Source: Chthonomonadales bacterium (GTDB taxonomy: Bacteria; Armatimonadota; Chthonomonadetes; Chthonomonadales; CAJBBX01). Taken from it: 64,000 nt of DNA. The notes under the pieces are model-generated. The model was not told the origin of the DNA. It did not search any database and worked only from the letters and a program-made list of their open reading frames with translations. How positions within the stretch are numbered: the first letter of the stretch is position 1; each line of letters begins with the position of its first letter. The translations under genes were made by a program, and so were the position numbers. This document shows positions 17,794 through 25,051 of the stretch, piece by piece. The DNA is taken from positions 1 to 64,000 of the forward strand of contig DAIDHP010000010.1 of the NCBI GenBank assembly GCA_027459625.1, given 5' to 3'.

Positions 17794-18765
17794 ATGAGAC
17801 GCATGATATCTCCGGTGATCCTCCTAATTCTCCTTTTGGCGTGCTTGACGATCGCAAAAGCATCCGACAAAAAAGGACCTAAGGATTCCGTAACCGCGCC
17901 GTTTCCTGACGGCTCACACATCGCCATAGTCGTTGCGGACAAGACTGGCGGCAATCAGGTGGATCGTGTGGTGGGGGATATGCTCACCACCGCGATGACC
18001 AAGGCGGGAGTCCATGTAATTGAGCGGCAGGCGATAGGCGCCATTGAGCAGGAGCATCAACTGGCGCAGCAGGGAGTGGTCAATCCCGCAACCGCCGCTC
18101 CTTCAGGTCAGGTGCTGGGCGTGAACTATATTCTGGACGTTAAATCCACGGAGTTCGGCATTAAGGATAATCGAATCGGCGGAGCAATCGGTTGGGGCCC
18201 CATCGCGGGCTTGCAGGTTCGCAGCAGTACGGCGCGCGTCGTATTGGACACTCGCCTGATTGATGTCACCACGGGCAGGGTGCTCACGGCGTTCACCACG
18301 CGCGGAGAGCAGGTCAGCTATGGCGGTACGCTTCTTGCCGGGTACATCCACGGCGGTTCCATCAATCTCGGCGGAATTGACATCGGAAGTTCGGAATGGT
18401 CGCAAAGCTCCCTCGGCAAGGCGGCGCGCAAAGCCGTGAACCAAATTGTGCAAAAGCTGGTCGGAACCGTGAATAGCTACGAAGGCTCGGTATTGGCGGT
18501 GCTGCCAAACGGCGAGGCGATCGTGGATCTGGGAGGGTTCGATGGTCTGCAGGTGGACGACAAACTGATGGCTTATCGTCTCTCAACCGTGAAGGACAGC
18601 CAAGGAAACGTCGTCTGGACGGAAACGAAGCCCCTGGGAGAGCTGCGGGTGTTGGAGGTTCAGGCGGATCGATGCAAGGTGAGTCCGGTGGATATGAGCC
18701 TTAAGTTGCTGGAAGGGGACCGTGTCAAAATCCCCGAAGTTCCAAAGGAGGAGAAGCGGAAATGA
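17794..18765 (+). CDS. CsgG/HfaB-like outer-membrane lipoprotein
   Basis: The first 17 residues end in a lipobox (LLAC, Cys17), so the protein is probably lipidated. Residues about 40-230 follow the CsgG pattern: IAIVVADKTGG, DMLTTAMTKAGVHVIERQ, LGVNYILDVKSTEF and ARVVLDTRLIDVTTGRVL. CsgG forms the curli secretion pore, and relatives such as HfaB export adhesins or holdfast components. The C-terminal 90 residues form an extra beta-rich domain (GEAIVDLGGFDGLQVDD) often found on CsgG relatives in this type of bacterium. CAAGGAGGG lies 9 nt before the ATG. No curlin-like substrate gene is in the window. Confidence 0.82.
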   Translation: MRRMISPVILLILLLACLTIAKASDKKGPKDSVTAPFPDGSHIAIVVADKTGGNQVDRVVGDMLTTAMTKAGVHVIERQAIGAIEQEHQLAQQGVVNPATAAPSGQVLGVNYILDVKSTEFGIKDNRIGGAIGWGPIAGLQVRSSTARVVLDTRLIDVTTGRVLTAFTTRGEQVSYGGTLLAGYIHGGSINLGGIDIGSSEWSQSSLGKAARKAVNQIVQKLVGTVNSYEGSVLAVLPNGEAIVDLGGFDGLQVDDKLMAYRLSTVKDSQGNVVWTETKPLGELRVLEVQADRCKVSPVDMSLKLLEGDRVKIPEVPKEEKRK

Positions 18766-18821
18766 ATGCTCCTCCATTTAAGTAAATTCCCAAGTTGAGA
18801 CAAAACTGAAGGGGCTGCATC

Positions 18822-19484
18822 CTATCTTTTTTTTCTCATCGTCACCAAATACAGGCTTCTTGGCATCTTTCCCTCTTGGAACTCCTCCACGCTTAGCGTT
18901 TCGTAATCCCTCGCCAATCGCTCGACCTTCTCCCTATCGTAAAATTGAACGATGAACCCATCCACCTCGTACATATCCTCGCCGTGATGAATCCCCGCGC
19001 CGTAGTGGGGATCGGAGGTGTTCCGAACGGTGAAAATGCATAACCCGTTCGGCTTTAACACCCTTCCGATCTCCTTGACGAGGCTTTCAATCTCCGTCAT
19101 TTCCAACGCCATGCAAAGCAGCATATGAGAATAGCAGGCGTCAAAAGTCTCATCCTTGAACGGCAAAGGCTTGCGCACGTCCATGCATTTCCCGTGGACC
19201 TTATCAGACACCTGAAGCCTTTCCGCTTTTTCCATGATCGCTTCGATGCCCCGTTTGGTGTAATCCCCCGCTGTCACATCGAGCCCGTTTCGGGCGAATA
19301 AGAAGGTGTCGCGCCCCTGCCCGGAGCCGAGTTCGAGCATGACGGATACGCCGCACCGTCTCATGGTCTCCAAGGATTTCCGCCCGGCGTAACTCGGACT
19401 TTCCCCGAACGCGTCCGGCTCCAGAAACGTGTTCTCCCAGTGCTCCTGTTGGGTATTTAGAACATTCTTGGATATAACATTCAT
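18822..19484 (-). CDS. Class I SAM-dependent methyltransferase
   Basis: The SAM-binding motif LELGSGQGRD is at about residues 51-60, followed by the acidic strand end VTAGD, the DVRKPLPF segment and a post-motif EIGRVLKPNGLCIFTV. This is the Methyltransf_11/25 type of small-molecule methyltransferase fold. The substrate cannot be predicted. It lies in a minus-strand run with a small conserved gene and the ABC-F ATPase. Confidence 0.85.
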   Translation of the reverse strand: MNVISKNVLNTQQEHWENTFLEPDAFGESPSYAGRKSLETMRRCGVSVMLELGSGQGRDTFLFARNGLDVTAGDYTKRGIEAIMEKAERLQVSDKVHGKCMDVRKPLPFKDETFDACYSHMLLCMALEMTEIESLVKEIGRVLKPNGLCIFTVRNTSDPHYGAGIHHGEDMYEVDGFIVQFYDREKVERLARDYETLSVEEFQEGKMPRSLYLVTMRKKR

Positions 19485-19504
19485 TTTCTTATATCACTTT
19501 CTAA

Positions 19505-19714
19505 TTACATGTTGGATGAATAAAACGCCTCCAAGGGTCTGTCACCTGGATTGGTGGCATCTTCAAAGATTTGATCTTTCTGAAAGACGATTCTCTTCGA
19601 TGCTTTTTTCAGAGTCTCCCATACCGTTTCGCCATATCCGGAATCATCGGCAAGCCATGATTCCAGTAATGCGATTGCCTCTTTATTTTTTTGTTTCTGT
19701 AATTCCAAATCCAT
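19505..19714 (-). CDS. Small conserved protein with LLESWLADDSGYGE motif
   Basis: This 69-aa ORF has the pattern KEAIALLESWLADDSGYGE-x-VWETLKKA, which I recognise from a widespread family of small uncharacterised proteins, especially in cyanobacteria, where it usually reads SWL-x-DDS-x-YDE-x-x-W. That match argues for a real gene despite its size. AAGGA sits very close to the ATG, so initiation is not textbook. Function unknown; relatives are often found near toxin-antitoxin genes, but no partner is visible here. Confidence 0.65.
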   Translation of the reverse strand: MDLELQKQKNKEAIALLESWLADDSGYGETVWETLKKASKRIVFQKDQIFEDATNPGDRPLEAFYSSNM

Positions 19715-19735
19715 GTCCTTACCAATGAAATGGTA

Positions 19736-21538
19736 TCACTCCCCCTTCCTTCTCTCCAACTCCTCCCAACGCGCGTAAATCGCCTCCACTTGCTCCGTGG
19801 CTTGCGACAACTCCTCCCATGTGTGTTGCAATTTCTCCGCGTTCGTAGCCACTTCAGGCGATGTCAGGGATTTTTCCAAACGCTCCACCTCCGCCTCGGC
19901 TTCAAGGATGGACTCCTCCATACGTTTGAGTTCGTTTCGCTCGGAGGCGCTTAACCCGCCGACGGATCGCGGGGCGGGCTTTTTCGGCTTTTCCTCGCGT
20001 TTCACTTTTGCTTCCCGCTTCTCCGGCTCAAGCGTTCGCTGCCACTGACCGTAGTCCGCAAAGTAAGACGCTCCGCCTTTCCCGTCCAACGCCAGAAAAT
20101 CGGTGCAGACACGTTCAAGAAGGAATCGATCGTGGGTCACAAGCACAAGAGCGCCGCTGAACTCCAGCAGCGTCTCTTCCAACGCCTCTATCGACGCGAT
20201 ATCCAGATCGTTCGTGGGTTCGTCGAGGAGCAGGATATCCGCAGGCTCCAGCATCAGCTTGGCGATAAGCAATCGAGCTTGCTCGCCACCGGAAAGAAAA
20301 CTTATCGGTTGCTCCAACTGCTCCGGGGAGAAGAGGAACCGTTTCGCCCACCCCGCCACATGGATGTGAAGATTCCGATACATCACCGTTTCACCGTTCT
20401 GCGAGAGGGCGTGCCGAAGGGATTCCTCCTGGTTCAGATGCGCGCGATTTTGATCGAACGTCACCGTATGCAACTCATTCGCTCGTTTGATCGAACCGGC
20501 GTCGCGTTCCAAGCGATCGGCTAAAATCTGCAGCAGGGTGGTTTTCCCGCAACCGTTTGGACCGAGCAGTCCCAGCTTAACCCCGGGGGACAGGCGAATA
20601 TCCAGGTTTTGGAATAGGGTTTTGTCGCCAAAACGCTTGGACAAGGATTTGGCGGTGAGCAGTTCCCGGGTTTTCCTGCCGGATGAGATGAATTCGATTC
20701 CCGCGCTTTTTTCCTGAAGGTTGCGGGTGTGCACCTCGCCCAGGTCTTCCAGAAGTTGATGTGCGGATTCGATGCGTCCCTTCGCCTTGGTTGTGCGGGC
20801 CTGAGGGTTGCGGCGAAGCCACTCTATCTCCAAGCGAGCTATGCTGGAAAGAGCCTGCTCCCGATGGGATTGCATCGCGAAATACGCCTCCCTCTCCTCC
20901 AAAAATGTGCTATAGGAGCCAGCCACGCTTAGGAAACCATCGGCGTATGCGTGATTGATTTCCACGATACGCGTCGTCACGTTTTCAAGAAAATAACGAT
21001 CGTGCGTCACGATGATTGCGGCGAACGGGGATAACTTGAGGAGGTTTTCCAGCCAGATGATCCCATCAATGTCCAGATGGTTCGTCGGCTCGTCCAGTAA
21101 TAAAATATCCGGTTGGCGGATTATCTCCCTTAGAATGGCGATGCGTTTCACCCATCCTCCGGAGAGATCGCGAACAGGGGTGTCCGCTTGCGGGTAGGGA
21201 TGTCTCGCGAGAAAGAGATTCACCTCCAGTTCCCGCTCGGCGGGATCGTGCGTCGTCTCGGCGATGGCGTCAAGTAAAAGAGCCCTAGGCGTCGCTGAGT
21301 CGTCGAAGGATTCGGACTGGGTCACGTACCCCATGCGTAGTCCGCGTTTGGAGGAGAGTGTTCCATCATCCGGCGTTTCGATTCCGGCAAGGATGTTCAG
21401 CAGAGTCGATTTGCCCGCTCCGTTGGGACCGATAAGCCCGATTTTCTCCCCTTCGTTGATCCCCAAGGTGATTCCGTGAAATAGACGACGATGGCCATAC
21501 TCCTTGCTTATCGCCTGGCAACTGGTTAGAAAAGCCAT
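19736..21538 (-). CDS. ABC-F family ATPase, Uup-like
   Basis: Two nucleotide-binding domains lie in one soluble chain, with Walker A motifs GPNGAGKST (about 38-46) and GPNGCGKTT (about 330), signatures DLSGGW and FLSGGEQ, and Walker B DILLLDEPTNHLD and DILLLDEPTNDLD. There is no transmembrane region. The chain ends in a charged coiled coil (about 520-600) containing LSASERNELKRMEE, the arrangement of Uup. ABC-F proteins act on the ribosome in translation regulation; Uup is also linked to transposon excision and DNA branch handling. Confidence 0.9.
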   Translation of the reverse strand: MAFLTSCQAISKEYGHRRLFHGITLGINEGEKIGLIGPNGAGKSTLLNILAGIETPDDGTLSSKRGLRMGYVTQSESFDDSATPRALLLDAIAETTHDPAERELEVNLFLARHPYPQADTPVRDLSGGWVKRIAILREIIRQPDILLLDEPTNHLDIDGIIWLENLLKLSPFAAIIVTHDRYFLENVTTRIVEINHAYADGFLSVAGSYSTFLEEREAYFAMQSHREQALSSIARLEIEWLRRNPQARTTKAKGRIESAHQLLEDLGEVHTRNLQEKSAGIEFISSGRKTRELLTAKSLSKRFGDKTLFQNLDIRLSPGVKLGLLGPNGCGKTTLLQILADRLERDAGSIKRANELHTVTFDQNRAHLNQEESLRHALSQNGETVMYRNLHIHVAGWAKRFLFSPEQLEQPISFLSGGEQARLLIAKLMLEPADILLLDEPTNDLDIASIEALEETLLEFSGALVLVTHDRFLLERVCTDFLALDGKGGASYFADYGQWQRTLEPEKREAKVKREEKPKKPAPRSVGGLSASERNELKRMEESILEAEAEVERLEKSLTSPEVATNAEKLQHTWEELSQATEQVEAIYARWEELERRKGE

Positions 21539-21674
21539 TCCTTCGCTCTTGCTGACTCCCTTATGTGTTTTTGAAAGGATGATTCGTTAATGCGCCTAGG
21601 TTATTCATGCAAGCCCGCGCACTACGCTTGCAGCTCGGATTTTGAATATATTCAATGATGGGCGGGACTACGTA

Positions 21675-22142
21675 TTATCCGAATATCTCGCAATAATAAT
21701 CCCATTCGGGGTTTGTCGCCATACGTATGAACGCCACCTGACCCGCATGGTAATAATCCTCCGAAGTTAGAAAAGCCAGCGCTGCGCCGAGCTTCCTCTC
21801 CTGGCCCCAGATCAGCACCTTCTCATCCAGTTCGCTGGTACCGTAACGCTCTTTCAAATATCCGATCAATTCCGCATGAGATTGGTGTAACAGTTCGACC
21901 AACTTGCCGAAATCCCGCTCCTGCTCACGGTGAGCGTCGTAATCCGGCTCCATCCCCGAGCGCAGCCCGTCCAACGCGGAGCGGTCATCGCAGACAAGAT
22001 GCGCCAATATCTCCTTTACGGACATGCATTCAGGGTAGGGTTTCCATTCCGTCTGCTCGGCGGTGATTCCCCGCAAGTGTTTTAAGAAATGGTTTCTCGT
22101 TTGAACGAGATCGTTAATCAACTCTTCTGACGTGAACGACAT
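21675..22142 (-). CDS. DinB-family four-helix-bundle protein
   Basis: This 155-aa protein has a DinB-like pattern: LVQTRNHFLKHL in the first helix, EWKPYPECMSVKEILAHLVC with the first metal-binding histidine, and EDYYHAGQVAFIR with the later histidine. DinB/YfiT-like proteins are metal-dependent thiol transferases or have unknown function. AGGAG precedes the start codon. A second DinB-like gene is present at 58353-58835. Confidence 0.82.
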   Translation of the reverse strand: MSFTSEELINDLVQTRNHFLKHLRGITAEQTEWKPYPECMSVKEILAHLVCDDRSALDGLRSGMEPDYDAHREQERDFGKLVELLHQSHAELIGYLKERYGTSELDEKVLIWGQERKLGAALAFLTSEDYYHAGQVAFIRMATNPEWDYYCEIFG

Positions 22143-22208
22143 GGACTTATCCTTTCTCCTCTTGGATTAATTTCATCCTTCGGGGGATATCCCTTTCGTT
22201 TGCCGCGA

Positions 22209-23165
22209 TCAGTGATAATACCCCCGGTATCTTTCCAATGCGTCGAACATGGCGCGGATATTTTCAAACGGAACCTCCGGTCCAATCTCGGCTTTCAACC
22301 ATAAACCGCCCTCCGGCGAGCCGAGTCTCTCCGTCGCCTCCCGAACATGAGCGTCAATATCCTCCGGGGTGCAGAACGGGAACATCTGCCTGTCAAGGTC
22401 CAAATCCACGCAGACCTTCCCTTTGCAGGTATCCACCAACCGATCCAGCCCGTTGGCGCGAAACTGAGGGTTGATTACATTCACACCGCACTCGATCAGA
22501 TCATCCACTATGGGAATGATATGCCCGTCGGTGTGCATGTAAACCGACAAACCCTCTGCGTGGCATTTGTTGTAAATCGCTTTGAAACAGGGCTTGATAT
22601 ATTTACGCCATTGCCTGGGACTGATCGCCAACGAGTATTGGGTGCCAAGGTCATCACCGAAATAGATGATGTCCTTGGAGTGGCGGATGTTGTTCTCCAC
22701 TTCCCCTAAGTTGTACTGAGAAACCATGTCGATTAACTCCTGCAATTCCGGTGGTTCCTCGGCGAAATCCATCATCAATTGTTCGAAACCGCGTAAATCA
22801 GCCAATCTCAGCCACATAAATCCATGGGGAATTCCAGAGCCAGGAGTGGGTGGTTCATAGGAGTGAAAAGATTCGCGTGTGGGGATGGGGTGACCTGTGA
22901 CAATCGCTTCGAACCCTTCGTTCAGATTGCTCCATACGCAACCCCAGGCGTCAACATGCGTGCCTTTTCGATAAGTCCCCCCCACGGCGTCGTAATCCCG
23001 CTGTCCCGGTACGTTCTCGCCGAATATCACAGGATGGTCCGCTGCCAGTTTGTCCAATTCCTCTCTGTGCCGCATCCAGGTGGCAGGAATAAGACCCACT
23101 GATACCGGAATATACTCTGGATTCTCAAAACGCATCGCTTTGAGGCGATCCTCTTGCATTCCCAT
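22209..23165 (-). CDS. URO-D-like (uroporphyrinogen decarboxylase family) protein, probably not HemE
   Basis: The C-terminal two thirds show the URO-D barrel pattern, with GDDLGTQYSLAISPRQWRKY, VYMHTDGHIIPIVDDLIECG and NVINPQFRANG. Members of this branch include corrinoid methyltransferases and many uncharacterised proteins in Armatimonadota and Lentisphaerae; the HemE substrate motifs are not seen. The ORF is open from 23396, but the first 77 residues look non-coding. AAAAGGAG precedes the ATG at 23165 by 10 nt, giving MGMQEDRLKAMRFENPEYIP and 318 aa. A TTG two codons upstream is an alternative start. Confidence 0.8.
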   Translation of the reverse strand: MGMQEDRLKAMRFENPEYIPVSVGLIPATWMRHREELDKLAADHPVIFGENVPGQRDYDAVGGTYRKGTHVDAWGCVWSNLNEGFEAIVTGHPIPTRESFHSYEPPTPGSGIPHGFMWLRLADLRGFEQLMMDFAEEPPELQELIDMVSQYNLGEVENNIRHSKDIIYFGDDLGTQYSLAISPRQWRKYIKPCFKAIYNKCHAEGLSVYMHTDGHIIPIVDDLIECGVNVINPQFRANGLDRLVDTCKGKVCVDLDLDRQMFPFCTPEDIDAHVREATERLGSPEGGLWLKAEIGPEVPFENIRAMFDALERYRGYYH

Positions 23166-23441
23166 GTCCAAGCCGCTCCTTTTTATACGTGAGAATCTTG
23201 TATTCAACGGAAACTTCAATACGTCTATTTTAGCATGCATGAGAAAGGCAATTCCACGCATCCCGAATGGATACTTCATTCCGTGGGTTATGACGTTCAT
23301 ATATCTGTTCGCCTTAGGACGTAACCCGACAGTAAATGATATCATCAGATTGTCAAATTGAAGCCGCTTCAACGGTATGGTTCGAATATAATCCATGGAT
23401 AGGCGTGATTTATGGCTCGAATTGGGATTGTGATTCTGTTA

Positions 23442-23581
23442 TTGCTCAGCGAAAATGTCCGGGTTAGTTGCTCAGCGATTATGTCTGTATACTGAAAGGT
23501 ATGGACACAATCACTTTGAACGCAAAACAACAACGACGGGCGGACATACTTGCTCGTACGCTCGTGGGTCCAAAATCATGA
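23442..23581 (+). pseudogene. Remnant of an insertion sequence left end (ISNCY/integrase-type)
   Basis: Two copies of TTGCTCAGCGAnnATGTC start at 23442 and 23468, 26 bp apart, followed by an ATG at 23501 opening MDTITLNAKQQRRADILAR. This reads like the N-terminus of a transposase with a helix-turn-helix start. The frame stops after 26 codons at 23579-23581, and no further transposase or right end is visible. The subterminal repeats and abrupt end fit a decayed or deleted copy. The family name is from memory of similar N-termini. Confidence 0.55.
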
Positions 23582-23666
23582 TGAAAAGCATAAACTACGC
23601 CATGCGGAGTATATAAGCAAAATATTGCTTCCCCACTAACGGATAGAGATTGAATTAGGTCAAATT

Positions 23667-23773
23667 ACACGGATAACACCATAGATAAACTAAAATGTGA
23701 GGGAATAATCAGGTTCATTTGGTAAGTATCCTTATTCCCCATTCAATTTTAGTTTCTTGTTCGTTTTCCGTGT
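23667..23773. repeat. 107-nt long imperfect inverted repeat
   Basis: The outer arms are ACACGGA and TCCGTGT, the middle arms AAACTAAAAT and ATTTTAGTTT, and the inner arms GGGAATAA and TTATTCCC, in nested order around a 23-nt loop. It lies in non-coding DNA between an IS remnant and the GH76 gene. It could be a second miniature element, a structured RNA or a relic of the IS event. No coding capacity was seen. Confidence 0.6.
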
Positions 23774-23821
23774 CAATGAGTTAAAAAAGTCCCCGCCTGA
23801 AATAGTTGTTATGCGGTATCA

Positions 23822-23857
23822 TTTATCAGGCGCTATCGGCAAATATCGCCTGATAAA
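23822..23857 (+). promoter_or_regulatory. Hairpin/operator candidate just upstream of the GH76 gene
   Basis: TTTATCAGGCG and CGCCTGATAAA form an 11-bp perfect inverted repeat with a 14-nt spacer, ending 7 nt before the AAGGAGG ribosome-binding site. It could be an operator or a 5'-UTR hairpin controlling translation. There is no U-tract, so it is not a terminator. Confidence 0.5.
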
Positions 23858-23878
23858 GCGTTGAAGGAGGAGATGCAA

Positions 23879-25000
23879 TTGCGCATAGGCTTAATGACTT
23901 GTCTGATATTGGGAATGATGGCGGGGCAGGGGGTGGCTATGGCTCGGAACGCACCAACCGGGAACGACTTCCTGCAGTGGGCGCAGGATACGCAGAACCG
24001 TATCATCGCGGAGTTCGCCATACCCAACACGAATATCTACGCGGATAAGATCACGGTGGGGAAGCCCGCCAGCGGCCCCGCCTTTATGTGGGGATGCGGC
24101 GTACTTCTCCCTTCGTTCGTGGGCGCGGCGAAGCTGATGCCGGACACCTACATGGAGGATTTGAATCACTATTTGGAAGGATTGAAGGTCTACTGGGTCA
24201 ACTCTCGGAACGTATCCGGATTCAATGTTCTGCCGAAACCATCCCCGCCGGACCGTTATTACGACGACAACGAGTGGATGGTTATCGCCCTGGTCGGGGC
24301 TTACGAGGACAACCACAATATCCAAACGCTCCGATGGGCCGAGGACACGTTCAAATTCGTGCTCAGCGGAATGGATGACCAGTTGGGCGGCGGTATCTAC
24401 TGGCACGAGCAGAAGAGGAATTCTAAAAACACCTGTTCGAACGCCCCCGCCATCGTGGGAGCCCTGCGCCTTTACCAGGTCACCAGACAAAAGAAGTATC
24501 TGGACATAGCGCAACGGCTTTACACTTGGGTGAACGCCCATCTGCAAGACCCAAGCGGGCTTTATTACGATAACATTAAGCTGAACGGTACTGTGGAGAA
24601 AACGGAATGGTCGTACAACTCCGCACTTATGATCCGCGCGAACGCCCTTCTTTACGCCATCACCAATCAGGAATCGTATCTCAAGGAGGCTGAGCGAATC
24701 GCGACGGCGGCGGAGGCGAAATGGATCGACCCCAATACCGGTGCTTTCATCCACGACGGCGGGGTCTTCGCACATCTTCTCGCGGAATCATTCCTCTCCC
24801 TTTACAATCGGGATAAGAACCCGCATTGGCTGCAACTCGTGCAAAAGGGATTGATCTATGTTCACGCCAACTGCCGTGACTCCAATGGCAATTACACCGG
24901 CGGATGGAGCCAACCGGTCGCAGAGCCATTGAAAACAGTGAAACTGATTGACGAGGCCAGCGTCGCTCGCGCCTATTGGCTGGCGGCGGGATATCCGTAA
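23879..25000 (+). CDS. Exported GH76-like alpha-1,6-mannanase
   Basis: The adjacent aspartates DD in DRYYDDNEWMVIAL are the catalytic signature of GH76, and GIYWHEQKRNSKNTCSNAPA and LYTWVNAHLQDPSGLYYDNI match its (alpha/alpha)6 barrel. Such enzymes act on alpha-1,6-mannan backbones of fungal or bacterial glycans. A signal peptide follows the start (LMTCLILGMMAGQGVAMA). The longest ORF uses TTG 23861, but AGGAGG at 23865-23870 overlaps that start. TTG 23879 lies 8 nt after it and ATG 23873 only 2 nt after it, so 23879 is my choice; all give the same mature protein. Confidence 0.88.
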   Translation: MRIGLMTCLILGMMAGQGVAMARNAPTGNDFLQWAQDTQNRIIAEFAIPNTNIYADKITVGKPASGPAFMWGCGVLLPSFVGAAKLMPDTYMEDLNHYLEGLKVYWVNSRNVSGFNVLPKPSPPDRYYDDNEWMVIALVGAYEDNHNIQTLRWAEDTFKFVLSGMDDQLGGGIYWHEQKRNSKNTCSNAPAIVGALRLYQVTRQKKYLDIAQRLYTWVNAHLQDPSGLYYDNIKLNGTVEKTEWSYNSALMIRANALLYAITNQESYLKEAERIATAAEAKWIDPNTGAFIHDGGVFAHLLAESFLSLYNRDKNPHWLQLVQKGLIYVHANCRDSNGNYTGGWSQPVAEPLKTVKLIDEASVARAYWLAAGYP

Positions 25001-25051
25001 TCACGCTTAATAGCTGTTCGCATCGGTGTTTCGAATACGGGCTCGATACGC

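Noticed and set aside
23166-23396. N-terminal 77-residue extension of the URO-D-like ORF
   Set aside because: The extension has no family similarity, while AAAAGGAG stands before the internal ATG at 23165.
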